A stretch of DNA of 33,712 nt from DAMCZI01 sp032095175 (GCA_032095175.1 DAMCZI010000049.1:1-33712), one strand, 5' to 3'; counted from the first letter of the stretch, positions 8,219 through 16,759 are shown. Notes: generated by a model from the letters alone, not told the origin. Numbers and translations: made by a program.

Positions 8219-10324
8219 CTACTCCGCTAGTTCAATAAGTCCATCCTCAATACACATACTTAAAAGCAGCTTTTTCAATCCGTGGTTTTCAAAATCTACC
8301 TCAATTATGTCATTTCTAAGAGATAGAATAGTACCTTTGCCGAAGTTGTTATGCACTATAACATCTCCCTTCTCAGGAAGTCTTGGAAGTCCAGACTTTG
8401 TCTTATTGCCAGGTGAGAGAATAGTTCTAACTCTTGTTATAAACCTTGAGTTGTTTATCTTTCTACCAAGCCTGCTTTCTGGGACAACAAGGTTTAGATG
8501 GTTCTTGGCTCTTGTCATTCCAACATAGAAAAGTCTTGCTTCCTCCTCTATTGGTTTATAGTTGCTTTTCCATTCAGCCATTTTTATGCTTTCACTGTTT
8601 GGAAGCTCGCCATCTACAAGGTCTATAATATATACAGTATCATATTCAAGACCCTTTGCACTATGGATTGTGCTTAGGGTTACTACATTTTTCCCTTTAT
8701 TAAAGGATGACTTTTGAATTACATCCTGAAGCTCATTAAGCTTATCCATGAATTGATACAGGTTTTCTGTATCCTTTGCAATTGCTTTTAGTATATGAAG
8801 GATGCTATCAAGGCTTTCAATTGAGTAACCTGCATCAGCACCATTCTGTTTAAGATATTCTTTATATTTTAGATCGTTGTATATAAAGTCTATTGCTTCA
8901 TAGGGCCTTTTATACTTTAGAAGGTTGAACATGTTATCTATTGTTTGGATTTTTTGCTTATGTTTTTCAGTTAGTAAGGAGAATCCCCTAAGGGTTTTGA
9001 AAACTGATTTTGCTGCTCCGTTTTCCTTTACATATTCTATTGCAGCCTTTGGCAGATAAGCATCCATTCTATAATATATCCTTTCAAAGGCTTCTATATC
9101 ACCTTTGTTAAGAGAGAGCCTCATAAAGCTTAATACGTCCTGGGTAACCCAGTGAGTGAAAATATATATTTTGCTGTCCTTCATATAAAAGGGTATATTG
9201 TTTTTATAAAGCTCCTTTGCAACCAGTATTGAAGAGCTGTTGTTCCTAAAAAGGACAGCGTTATCCTTTAGCTTTTTAACCTTGGCTAATTCCTCTGCCA
9301 GATATTTTGCCTGCCAATTTTCATTAAGAACGGATATTATATTTACTGGTTCTCCAGCTTCCCTGTTGGACTTTAGATTCTTTTTATACCTTTCCTGATT
9401 TATCTTTATAAATTCATTTGCAAGGGATACTATCTGCTTGGTTGAACGGTAGTTTTCCTCCATAAAGTAAACCTTTGCATCAGAATAGTATTTGTTGAAA
9501 TCAAGGAGCATAGAGGGGTTAGCACCTCTAAAGCCATATATGGATTGATCATCATCGGCAACTATAAAAAGGTTGTTTAAGGGCTTTGCTATAAGCTTTA
9601 CTATTTCGTATTGTATGATGCTTGTGTCCTGACCCTCATCAAGGAGTATATATTTATATTGGTTTCTATAGAAATCCAAAAGTTTGTTGTTCATTTTTAA
9701 TACATCAAAGGCTAAGGTAAGCATATCATCAAAATCAAGATAGCGGTTTTTCCTTTTTATTTCTTCATATGAAGCATATATATCATTAAATCTGCTTATG
9801 GAGAAATCATAGTTTGAAAAATCCTGAGATTTTATCATGGAGTTTTTAACAAATCCAATGGTATTTATAAGCTCGTCTAAAATATCATCAGTTATATATT
9901 CATTGTGTATTTGTCTATATACTTGCTTTAGTATTGTTATTTTGCTTACAGGGCACCTGTCTCCTTCAATCAAGGTATACTTCTTACCCATCAGCCTTTC
10001 GTAATTACTTATAACTGAATAGGCAAAGGAGTGTATTGTTGAAAAACGAGGTTTTATCGATAATTCATCACCAAAAAGGTTGTTGAATCTATGTTCCATA
10101 TCCTTTGCAGAAGCTCTGCTGAATGTCATGGTAAGTATATTTGATGGGTTAATACCATGATATTTTATAAGTGAGTACAGCCTTATAACCATTGTTGTCG
10201 TCTTTCCAGCACCAGGTACAGCAAGTACTATGCATGGACCATCAGTGTGCTTTACTGCAGCTAACTGCTGTTTACTAAGCTTTATATTATATTTTGAATT
10301 CAAATTCGATAATATTTTATCCAT
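8219..10324 (-). CDS. UvrD/PcrA-type SF1A DNA helicase
   Basis: A 3'-5' DNA helicase of 701 residues, close to the PcrA/UvrD length of about 720-740. The Q-motif is LSKQQLAAV (16-24) and Walker A is AVPGAGKTTT (35-44). In order follow a motif II LLDEGQD, motif III DDDQSIYGFRGA, motif IV EENYRST, motif V TIHSAKGLEYD and motif VI FYVGMTRAK. The C-terminal ~60 residues (GDVIVHNNFGKGTILSL onward) resemble the RNA-polymerase-binding Tudor-like tail of PcrA. It starts at ATG (10322-10324, minus strand). It stands alone and is bracketed by long palindromes on both sides. It may be the housekeeping PcrA or a second paralogue; the sequence alone does not decide. It probably acts in repair or in removing stalled polymerase. 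Confidence 0.92.
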   Translation of the reverse strand: MDKILSNLNSKYNIKLSKQQLAAVKHTDGPCIVLAVPGAGKTTTMVIRLYSLIKYHGINPSNILTMTFSRASAKDMEHRFNNLFGDELSIKPRFSTIHSFAYSVISNYERLMGKKYTLIEGDRCPVSKITILKQVYRQIHNEYITDDILDELINTIGFVKNSMIKSQDFSNYDFSISRFNDIYASYEEIKRKNRYLDFDDMLTLAFDVLKMNNKLLDFYRNQYKYILLDEGQDTSIIQYEIVKLIAKPLNNLFIVADDDQSIYGFRGANPSMLLDFNKYYSDAKVYFMEENYRSTKQIVSLANEFIKINQERYKKNLKSNREAGEPVNIISVLNENWQAKYLAEELAKVKKLKDNAVLFRNNSSSILVAKELYKNNIPFYMKDSKIYIFTHWVTQDVLSFMRLSLNKGDIEAFERIYYRMDAYLPKAAIEYVKENGAAKSVFKTLRGFSLLTEKHKQKIQTIDNMFNLLKYKRPYEAIDFIYNDLKYKEYLKQNGADAGYSIESLDSILHILKAIAKDTENLYQFMDKLNELQDVIQKSSFNKGKNVVTLSTIHSAKGLEYDTVYIIDLVDGELPNSESIKMAEWKSNYKPIEEEARLFYVGMTRAKNHLNLVVPESRLGRKINNSRFITRVRTILSPGNKTKSGLPRLPEKGDVIVHNNFGKGTILSLRNDIIEVDFENHGLKKLLLSMCIEDGLIELAE

Positions 10325-10402
10325 AAAGTTTCATCATCCTTTTTGTATGCTTTATAAAGTATACAATAATATTTGATTTTTATGAAGCCGGTTATAGGTG
10401 AT

Positions 10403-10500
10403 ATAGTGTCAGGCACGTGGTAAGTGGCAAGTTGGATAACACTGGGTAAATCAGTGCTATTCAACTTGCCACTTGCCACTTGCCACGTGCCTGACACTAT
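10403..10500. repeat. 98-base near-perfect palindrome with GTGTCAGGCAC tips
   Basis: The left arm (10403-10434) and right arm (10461-10500) both begin, read inward, with ATAGTGTCAGGCACGTGG. The arms then hold tandem AAGTGGC units: the right arm has one unit more than the left. The middle carries a second small stem, CACTG/CAGTG. The structure resembles REP-like palindromes that carry GTGxCAGGCAC-type tips in other Firmicutes (from memory). The gap 10325-10691 otherwise holds only AT-rich DNA and the control region of the next gene. Confidence 0.9.
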
Positions 10501-10628
10501 GCAGGAATATTCGTCACAAACTCTTTAAAATGCAAGTAAAAAAACATAAATAAAATATTTTAAAAAATTATAAAAATACCTCTTGCCAAAATCAAAAAAA
10601 TAAGAGAAAATAGAATCAGATCAACTGG

Positions 10629-10666
10629 TAATGACGACATAACATTATTATGATACAACGTCATTA
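10629..10666. promoter_or_regulatory. Candidate GntR operator or promoter region of the nucleoside cluster
   Basis: TAATGACG (10629-10636) and CGTCATTA (10659-10666) are perfect 8-base inverted arms around a 22-base AT-rich centre that contains TATTAT and TATGAT, possible -10 boxes. The element is 26 bases before the regulator start. An autoregulatory operator is a reasonable inference but not shown. Confidence 0.45.
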
Positions 10667-10691
10667 TAAATATGGAAACGGAGGAAATAAT

Positions 10692-11429
10692 ATGGATTTT
10701 AAAACCAATCCACCTGTTCCACTCTATTACACACTAGTAAGAAATGTAATAGATATGATTGAGAATGAGGAACTAAAACCTGGAGAAGCTATTCCATCTG
10801 AAAGAGAACTGATTGAAAGGTATGGCTTAAGCAGAACAACTGTAAGAAAGGCCATCGATGTGCTTGTAAATGATGGATATCTGTATAAGATTCAGGGGAA
10901 GGGTACCTTTGTTCAAAATAAGAAAATAGAACAGGGGTTAATTAAGCTTACAAGCTGTACAGAAGGCATAAAGAATCTCGGTCTTACACCAGGGATTAAG
11001 CTTGTTGAACAAAAAATTGAAATCCCAAGAAAAACTATTTCGGCTCATTTAAAGCTTACCGATAATGATGAGGTTTTTAAGACAAACCGTGTTCTTTATG
11101 GAGATGATATGCCTATAAACTATACGAAATCCTATATTGTATACAAATATGTTAAGGGCATTGATAAATATGATTTCGGTAAGGAATCTTTATATAACAT
11201 CATAGAAAACCAATTCAATATTAAAATAACTCATGCAGTGAGGACCGTTGAAGCAATACTTGCAGATGAAACGGATGTTAACCTTCTTGAGGTTAATTTA
11301 AACAGTCCTATCCTTTTATTTAATGGAGTTGTATATGGCATATACAACGGCCAGGAGGTACCAATCGAATATTTTAAAGCAAGATACAGATGTGATAAAA
11401 CAAAATTCTATATAGACCAGATAAGATAA
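10692..11429 (+). CDS. GntR-family (HutC/FarR subfamily) transcriptional regulator
   Basis: A 245-residue cytoplasmic DNA-binding regulator. The N-terminal winged helix (about residues 8-75) contains PLYYTLVRNVIDMI, LKPGEAIPSERELIERYGLSRTTVRKAIDVL and the wing GKGTFV, all typical of GntR. The rest (about 90-240) fits the UTRA effector-binding fold, ending in the usual PIEYFKARYRCDK-type strand. ATG 10692 was preferred over an upstream in-frame ATG (10650) because CGGAGGAAATAAT precedes it. It is the first gene before a nucleoside-type importer and catabolic enzymes, so it probably senses the imported compound or a phosphorylated sugar intermediate and controls the cluster. An inverted repeat just upstream (10629-10666) may be its operator. 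Confidence 0.9.
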   Translation: MDFKTNPPVPLYYTLVRNVIDMIENEELKPGEAIPSERELIERYGLSRTTVRKAIDVLVNDGYLYKIQGKGTFVQNKKIEQGLIKLTSCTEGIKNLGLTPGIKLVEQKIEIPRKTISAHLKLTDNDEVFKTNRVLYGDDMPINYTKSYIVYKYVKGIDKYDFGKESLYNIIENQFNIKITHAVRTVEAILADETDVNLLEVNLNSPILLFNGVVYGIYNGQEVPIEYFKARYRCDKTKFYIDQIR

Positions 11430-11456
11430 TTGCTTTCATCCCGTATAACCTAAAAA

Positions 11457-11527
11457 ATGATGCTAAAATTGTACAAACTATCATCTAATATTTTTAGTTA
11501 ATATGTGCAATATCAGTCGAGAGACTG
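11457..11527 (+). promoter_or_regulatory. Leader of the transporter operon: inverted repeat and small hairpin
   Basis: The 123-base gap after the regulator contains ATGAT (11457-11461) and ATCAT (11480-11484) around the palindrome TTGTACAA (11469-11476), then a small stem CAGTC-GAGA-GACTG (11514-11527). A clean -35/-10 pair is not evident. The ATGAY/RTCAT arms recall the arms upstream of the regulator gene, but the inner sequences differ. Confidence 0.3.
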
Positions 11528-11552
11528 AAAAAATAATTAAGGGGGCAAAACA

Positions 11553-12593
11553 ATGAAAAAAGTAATTGCAGCATTATTAGTAGTATTCATGCTGGCTTTC
11601 ACAGCAGGATGCGGAAACAGTAACAGTGACAAAAAAGCAGGTGATGACGGTAAGACAAAGAAGTACAAGGTTGCAATGATTTGCAGTATGGGTGGACTAG
11701 GAGACAGATCATACAATGATTCAGGTTATGCAGGACTTAAAAAAGCCGAAAAGGAACTTGGAATTGAAATCAAGGTTGTTGAACCTAAGGATGTTTCAGA
11801 GGGTGAAAAGTACTTAACAGAGCTTGCAACTGCAGGATACGATTTAGTTATGACCCTTGAATATGGACATGCTGATATCTTAAATAACGTTGCACCAAGA
11901 TTTCCAGAAACAAGATTTGCTATATTCAACATAGCAGTAAATCAACCAAATGTTACATCAGTTATATTTAAGGAGCATGAAGGTTCATATCTTGCAGGAG
12001 CCTTAGCAGCTATGGTTTCTAAGGATACAAAGGTTCAGGGAATGAATGATAAGAAGGTACTTGGATTTGTTGGTGGTATCGATTCCCCTGGTATAAACAA
12101 GTTCTTAAAGGGATATGAACAGGGAGCTCAGTCAATAGATAAGGACATAAAGGTTTTAGCAGGATATACAAATTCCTTTGGTGATCCAGGAAAGGGAAAG
12201 GAATTAACTTTATCACAGATTGAACAGGGGGCAGACGTTATTTACCAGGTTGCTGGTGGAACAGGTGAAGGAGTTATAAACGCAGCAAAGGAAAAGGGCG
12301 TTTTTGCGGTTGGAGTTGACTCAGACCAGGATTATATAGCTCAGGGAAGCGTTTTAACAAGCATGATGAAGAGAGTTGACATTGCTGTTTTTGATCTTTG
12401 TAAGTCATTAAAGGATGGAAAAATAGGAGAAGTAAGCACATTAAACCTTGGACTTAAAGAAGGTGGAGTTCAGCTAAGTGAAATGAAGTATACAAAGGAT
12501 AAGATTCCAGCAGAATATTTACAGAAGCTTGAAGAAATAAAGAAGGATATTATAGGCGGAAAAATCACAGTTACTGATATAACTCAAAACTAA
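11553..12593 (+). CDS. BMP/PnrA-family nucleoside-binding lipoprotein of an ABC importer
   Basis: A 346-residue extracellular substrate-binding lipoprotein. The signal peptide (MKKVIAALLVVFMLAFTAGC) ends at a lipobox with C20 as the lipid-modified residue. A charged, serine- and asparagine-rich linker follows. The mature domain has the BMP hallmarks: GDRSYNDSG (the Asp and Asn that hold the ribose in PnrA-like proteins), HEGSYLAGALA, FVGGIDSPG and VGVDSDQ. This family binds nucleosides, so the substrate is likely a nucleoside or close analogue. The start follows AAGGGGG with good spacing. It is separated from the ATPase gene by a strong hairpin (12614-12646), a common way to keep binding protein in excess over the membrane parts. 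Confidence 0.93.
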   Translation: MKKVIAALLVVFMLAFTAGCGNSNSDKKAGDDGKTKKYKVAMICSMGGLGDRSYNDSGYAGLKKAEKELGIEIKVVEPKDVSEGEKYLTELATAGYDLVMTLEYGHADILNNVAPRFPETRFAIFNIAVNQPNVTSVIFKEHEGSYLAGALAAMVSKDTKVQGMNDKKVLGFVGGIDSPGINKFLKGYEQGAQSIDKDIKVLAGYTNSFGDPGKGKELTLSQIEQGADVIYQVAGGTGEGVINAAKEKGVFAVGVDSDQDYIAQGSVLTSMMKRVDIAVFDLCKSLKDGKIGEVSTLNLGLKEGGVQLSEMKYTKDKIPAEYLQKLEEIKKDIIGGKITVTDITQN

Positions 12594-12613
12594 TAATGTT
12601 TAAAGCAATTTTT

Positions 12614-12646
12614 GTTAACCACTGCAGGGTGACTGCAGTGGTTAAC
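12614..12646 (+). promoter_or_regulatory. Intercistronic hairpin between binding-protein and ATPase genes
   Basis: GTTAACCACTGCAG (12614-12627), a 5-base loop and CTGCAGTGGTTAAC (12633-12646) form a perfect 14-base stem. No T-run follows and the next ribosome binding site begins about 4 bases later. It therefore looks like an mRNA-stabilising or partial-attenuation element rather than a full terminator. Its ACCACTGCAG/CTGCAGTGG core shares CACTGC(AG) and GCAGTGG with the terminator at 21190. Confidence 0.85.
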
Positions 12647-12665
12647 TTAAAGGAGAGTGGAATCC

Positions 12666-14195
12666 TTGAAGGTTATAGAGACTAAGAATCTTACTAAGAG
12701 ATTTGGAAGCTTTACTGCAAATGAAGATATTAATTTTTCAGTAGAACAAGGTGAAATACATGCAATTGTTGGTGAAAATGGTGCTGGAAAGTCAACGCTT
12801 ATGAATATGATTTTCGGACATTTAAAGCCAGATGAGGGAGAAATATTTGTTAACGATAAAAAAGCAGATATTTCAAGTCCCAAGGATGCAATTGAACTTG
12901 GGATAGGAATGGTACATCAGCATTTTAAGCTTGTTCCAAGCCTTACAATTGCAGAGAATATAGTTTTAGGCAGGGAATATGTAAAGAATGGTTTTGTAGT
13001 TGATAGTAAAAAGACATGTAAAGAGGTTGAGAAAATCTCCAAAATGTATGGGCTTCATGTAAATCCAATGGATAAGGTACAGGATGTTTCTGTTGGAATA
13101 CAGCAAAGAGTTGAAATTTTAAAGATGCTTTATAGAAATGTAAATCTTTTAATATTAGATGAGCCTACTGCGGTTTTAACACCTCAAGAGGTAGATGAGC
13201 TCTTTAAAAATCTTTTCGAGCTTAAGAAGAATGGAAAGACGATAATAATAATTACTCATAAACTTAGTGAAGTTAAGAAGTGCTCAGACACCCTGACTGT
13301 TATAAGAAAGGGTAAGGTAATAGATACGGTTAAAACCCGCGATGTTGATGAGAAAATGATTGCAAGGATGATGGTTGGAAGAGATGTTATATTAAGTATA
13401 GACAAGGGTGAAAGCAAGCCATCAGATTATATATATGAAGTTGATAAAATATCAACCTACAACAAAAGAAAGATTAAGGTTCTAGATGAGGTTTCCTTTA
13501 AGGTAAGAAAGGGAGAAATACTTGGAATTGCAGGCGTTGAAGGTAATGGACAGTCAGAACTGGTTAAGGTTATTTCAGGACTTTTAAAGGTTACAGAGGG
13601 TAAGGTTAAGTTCATGGATAAGGATGTTACAAACAAGATGCCCCGCGATATTAAAAAGATGGGCGTTGGTATTGTTCCAGAAGATAGATACAGACATGGA
13701 CTTTGCAAAACAATGGATATAAGTATGAATCTAATCGCAGGTTATCATAAACTAAATCCAATTGCTAAAAAAGGAATGCTTGATAATAAAGTTATAAAGG
13801 AAAGAGCGGACAGACTTATTGAAGAGTTTGATATAAGAAGTGGTTCAAAAACCGAGGGAGTTGGAAAGTTATCTGGAGGAAATGCCCAAAAGGTTGTTAT
13901 AGCGAGGGAAATTTCCATGAATCCAAAGGTTATCATTGCAAGTCAGCCAACACGTGGAGTTGATATTGGATCAATAGAGTTTATCCATAATCAACTTGTA
14001 AAATACAGAGACAAGGGAAATGCAGTAATTCTTGTATCCTCGGAGCTTTCAGAGATAATGACCTTAAGTGATAGGATAATCGTCATGTACAAGGGGAAAA
14101 TCATTGGAGAGCTTTCAAGCAAGGATGCAACCTCAGAAAAGATAGGGTGTTTAATGGCTGGTATAAAAGAAAACGATAAGAAGGTGAATGCTTGA
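12666..14195 (+). CDS. Nucleoside ABC importer, double ATP-binding subunit (NupA/YufO-like)
   Basis: A 509-residue cytoplasmic ATPase with two fused ABC domains, as in simple-sugar and nucleoside (CUT2/BMP-type) importers. The first domain has Walker A GENGAGKST (36-44), a signature region VSVGIQQRVEIL and Walker B LLILDEPTAVLTP. The second has a degenerate Walker A, GVEGNGQSE, and an intact LSGGNAQKV signature, a common asymmetry in this family. TTG 12666 is chosen because AAGGAGAG lies about 8 bases before it; the upstream in-frame GTG (12657) overlaps that site. The stop overlaps the next start (TGATG), showing translational coupling to the first permease. Confidence 0.93.
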   Translation: MKVIETKNLTKRFGSFTANEDINFSVEQGEIHAIVGENGAGKSTLMNMIFGHLKPDEGEIFVNDKKADISSPKDAIELGIGMVHQHFKLVPSLTIAENIVLGREYVKNGFVVDSKKTCKEVEKISKMYGLHVNPMDKVQDVSVGIQQRVEILKMLYRNVNLLILDEPTAVLTPQEVDELFKNLFELKKNGKTIIIITHKLSEVKKCSDTLTVIRKGKVIDTVKTRDVDEKMIARMMVGRDVILSIDKGESKPSDYIYEVDKISTYNKRKIKVLDEVSFKVRKGEILGIAGVEGNGQSELVKVISGLLKVTEGKVKFMDKDVTNKMPRDIKKMGVGIVPEDRYRHGLCKTMDISMNLIAGYHKLNPIAKKGMLDNKVIKERADRLIEEFDIRSGSKTEGVGKLSGGNAQKVVIAREISMNPKVIIASQPTRGVDIGSIEFIHNQLVKYRDKGNAVILVSSELSEIMTLSDRIIVMYKGKIIGELSSKDATSEKIGCLMAGIKENDKKVNA

Positions 14196-15274
14196 TGCAG
14201 ATTAAAGGCAAAAAATACGTTGATTTGATTATGAAACCGGTGTTTACAGTTCTTATAGCCTTTGTGATAGGTGGGATACTGATAGCATCCTCAGGTAAAA
14301 GCCCCTTTTATGCATATGGTGCTCTTTTTAAGGGTGCATTTGCCGGAAAAAGTGCATTGTTTAATACCTTGTTTGCAGCATCACCCCTTATTTTAACAGG
14401 TATAGCCAATGCAATAGCCTTTAGAGCAAATATATTCAATATGGGTGTAGAAGGACAGCTTTACCTTGGTGCATTTGCAGCAGCCTATGTAGGTTTTACG
14501 GTACAGGGCGTTTCACCAATTGTCCATGTGCTTTTATGTATTATAGCTGCTGCTGTGGCAGGTGGATTGTTTGCAGCAATACCAGGGCTTTTAAAGGGAT
14601 ATCTCAATGTTGATGAAATGGTAGTTACAATAATGCTGAACTATGTTGCAATACTGTTTACAACATACCTTTCTAGTTATCCATTTAAGGCAAAGGGGGT
14701 TGGATTTGCTGCGACTGAGCTGGTTAAAAAATCTGCTGAAATACCAAGATTTTCGGTTATGTCACAGTTTAACTGGTCCTTTGTTATTGCCATTGCAGTT
14801 GTAATAATTGTATTTATAATATTTAACAAAACAGTACTTGGATTTGAATTAAAATCAATTGGAGAAAATAGAAACTTTGCAGAAGCAAATGGTATGAATA
14901 CATCCTTTAAAATAGTTGTGATAATGATTATAAGCGGTATGATAGCAGGTATCGCAGGAGCAGGGGAAATACTCGGTGTGCATCACAGATTTATTGCTAA
15001 CTTCTCTCCAGGCTACGGATGGGATGGTATGACAATTGCTCTTCTAGGAAAGCACAATCCAATTGGAGTTTTAATAGCAGCAATCTTCTTTGGAGCCTTA
15101 AAGAGTGGTGGAAGTACAATGGAGCTTATTGCAGATGTTCCAAGATCCTTGATAAATATACTGCAGGGACTAATAATCTTTTTCCTTGCTGTTGATTTCG
15201 TAATTAAAAATGATAGATTTAAGAACCTCCTTAAGAAATTTAGCGGTAATAAAGTTAAAGGAGAAGAACAATAA
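14195..15274 (+). CDS. Nucleoside ABC importer, permease 1 (NupB/YufP-like)
   Basis: A 359-residue polytopic inner-membrane protein with about eight to ten hydrophobic segments, the larger of the two permeases. ANAIAFRANIFNMGVEGQLYLGAFAAAYVG and the later GENRNFAEANGMN (the cytoplasmic coupling region) are characteristic of BPD_transp_2 permeases that pair with BMP proteins. GVHHRF...PGYGWDGMTIALLGKHNPIGV is also typical. ATG 14195 overlaps the ATPase stop by one base and has AAGGTG upstream; an in-frame TTG at 14192 is unlikely. It forms the channel with the next gene product. Confidence 0.92.
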   Translation: MQIKGKKYVDLIMKPVFTVLIAFVIGGILIASSGKSPFYAYGALFKGAFAGKSALFNTLFAASPLILTGIANAIAFRANIFNMGVEGQLYLGAFAAAYVGFTVQGVSPIVHVLLCIIAAAVAGGLFAAIPGLLKGYLNVDEMVVTIMLNYVAILFTTYLSSYPFKAKGVGFAATELVKKSAEIPRFSVMSQFNWSFVIAIAVVIIVFIIFNKTVLGFELKSIGENRNFAEANGMNTSFKIVVIMIISGMIAGIAGAGEILGVHHRFIANFSPGYGWDGMTIALLGKHNPIGVLIAAIFFGALKSGGSTMELIADVPRSLINILQGLIIFFLAVDFVIKNDRFKNLLKKFSGNKVKGEEQ

Positions 15275-15288
15275 AGGAGTTGTTACGG

Positions 15289-16200
15289 ATGAATATTCAA
15301 TCAATACTAAATTCTGCTCTTAGAATGTCTGCTCCTCTTATACTGGCCGGTTTAGGAGGGCTCTTTACCCACAAATCAGGGGTTTTGAATATCGCCCTTG
15401 AGGGAATGATGCTTATAGGTGCATTTGTAGCTGTGCTTGGAAGTTACATTACAGGAAATGTATATTTTGCAATACTGTTGGCCATTGTTGCAGCTGTTGT
15501 AACTGCACTTGTGTTCTCTTACTTTGGTATAACCATGAAGGGAAATCACATAATAATAGGTCTTGCTGTAAATATATTTGCTTCAGGTATCATATCCTAT
15601 GTGCTTCAGTCGGTGTTTGGAAAAAGAGGAGTGTTTGCAGACCCAAGAATAGTTGGAATAAAACCTATTCATATGGGATTCCTTGAGAAGATTCCATTGA
15701 TAGGGGGAATCCTGAACGACCAAACACCTATTGTTTATTTAAGCCTTATAATGGTTGTTCTTGTTAACTTTATAATCTATAAGACAAAGTTCGGATTGTA
15801 TTTAAGAGTTGCAGGAGAAAATGAAGAGGCAGCAAAGGCAGTAGGCCTCAACATAAACCTTATTAAATATTCTTCAGTTATAATAAGCTCGGTTTTCTGT
15901 GCACTTGCTGGTGTTAACCTTTCCCTTGAAAACCTGAGTATGTTCGTTGAAAACATGACAAATGGAAGAGGCTTCATAGCATTGGCAGCAATATTCTGTG
16001 GAAAGGGAACTCCAATTGGAACCTTTGTATTTAGTGTACTCTTTGGATTTGCAGATTCAATGCAGATGAGACTTCAGTCTCTAAACATTCCAGGAGCCTT
16101 TATACAGATGATACCATTCATATTTATAATAGTTATTTTAACCGTTGTAGCAGTTATTCAAAACAGAGGAAAGCTAAGTAGGGAGGGATTCGATGAATAA
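15289..16200 (+). CDS. Nucleoside ABC importer, permease 2 (NupC/YufQ-like)
   Basis: A 303-residue membrane protein of the same permease family, with about eight hydrophobic segments. Diagnostic stretches are LGGLFTHKSGVLNIALEGMMLIGAF near the N-terminus and GENEEAAKAVGLN, the coupling loop that contacts the ATPase. ATG 15289 follows AAAGGAGT by 9 bases; an in-frame TTG at 15280 sits directly on that site and is rejected. The gene ends inside the next start region (8-base overlap), so transporter and enzymes are translated as one block. That arrangement argues that the downstream enzymes act on what this importer delivers. Confidence 0.92.
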   Translation: MNIQSILNSALRMSAPLILAGLGGLFTHKSGVLNIALEGMMLIGAFVAVLGSYITGNVYFAILLAIVAAVVTALVFSYFGITMKGNHIIIGLAVNIFASGIISYVLQSVFGKRGVFADPRIVGIKPIHMGFLEKIPLIGGILNDQTPIVYLSLIMVVLVNFIIYKTKFGLYLRVAGENEEAAKAVGLNINLIKYSSVIISSVFCALAGVNLSLENLSMFVENMTNGRGFIALAAIFCGKGTPIGTFVFSVLFGFADSMQMRLQSLNIPGAFIQMIPFIFIIVILTVVAVIQNRGKLSREGFDE

Positions 16201-16759
16201 TACAGCACTTTTAGTAATCGATATGGTTTATGATTTTGCAGATCCAAATGGTCTTGTGTATTATCCTCAAAATGAAGAGATACTACCTAGAATTAGAAAG
16301 CTTATTGATAAGGCCAGGGAGCATAATGTTTTAAATATATTTGTTGTAGACTCTCATAGACAGGGTAAGTATGATTCTGAGCTTGAGGGAGTAAGGCTTC
16401 ACTGTATACATGGAACAGGCGGAGATGAAATAATGCCATGCCTTGGATACAATGAGGAAACCGATTTTATTGTAACTAAAAGAAGATACAGCTCTTTCTT
16501 TGGAACTGACCTCGATTTGATACTCAGAGAGCATGGAGTTAAAAACGTTATAATATGTGGAACTAAGACAAACTGCTGTATAAGATCAACAGTACATGAT
16601 GCATATTTTTTAAACTACAAGGTATATGTTCCAAGGGAATGTGTTGCAACAAACAGTGAAGTTGTAAATGATGTACATCTAACAGATATTGATAAATACT
16701 ATGGAAGGGTTCTATCAGAGGATGAAATACTTAAAATGCTTGATGGTGGTGAATTATAA
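16193..16759 (+). CDS. Nicotinamidase-like cysteine hydrolase (isochorismatase superfamily)
   Basis: A 188-residue cytoplasmic amidohydrolase, size typical for PncA-type enzymes. The catalytic triad aligns as D10 (LLVIDMVYDF), K96 (TKRRYSSFFGTDL) and C129 (CGTKTNCCIRST). The metal triad of nicotinamidases is present as D53 and H55 (VVDSHR) and H70 (LHCIHGTGGDE). These features separate it from isochorismatases and fit hydrolysis of a ring-attached or small amide with release of ammonia. The substrate is not fixed by sequence: nicotinamide is one option, an amide on another released base is another. It overlaps the permease gene by 8 bases and the kinase gene by 1 base (TAATG). Confidence 0.87.
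   Translation: MNNTALLVIDMVYDFADPNGLVYYPQNEEILPRIRKLIDKAREHNVLNIFVVDSHRQGKYDSELEGVRLHCIHGTGGDEIMPCLGYNEETDFIVTKRRYSSFFGTDLDLILREHGVKNVIICGTKTNCCIRSTVHDAYFLNYKVYVPRECVATNSEVVNDVHLTDIDKYYGRVLSEDEILKMLDGGEL

Noticed and set aside
8199..8528. + strand ORF of 109 residues opposite the UvrD-like gene
   Set aside because: It lies almost wholly inside a gene with full helicase motifs on the other strand, lacks a ribosome binding site and has low-complexity, shadow-like composition.
10403..10500. CRISPR-like repeats formed by tandem AAGTGGC units
   Set aside because: The units are 7 bases, contiguous and arranged in a palindrome, with no spacers.
12614..12646. Operon-ending terminator after the binding-protein gene
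   Set aside because: The stem is strong but has no T-run, and the ATPase ribosome binding site follows at once; the downstream genes clearly belong with the binding protein.
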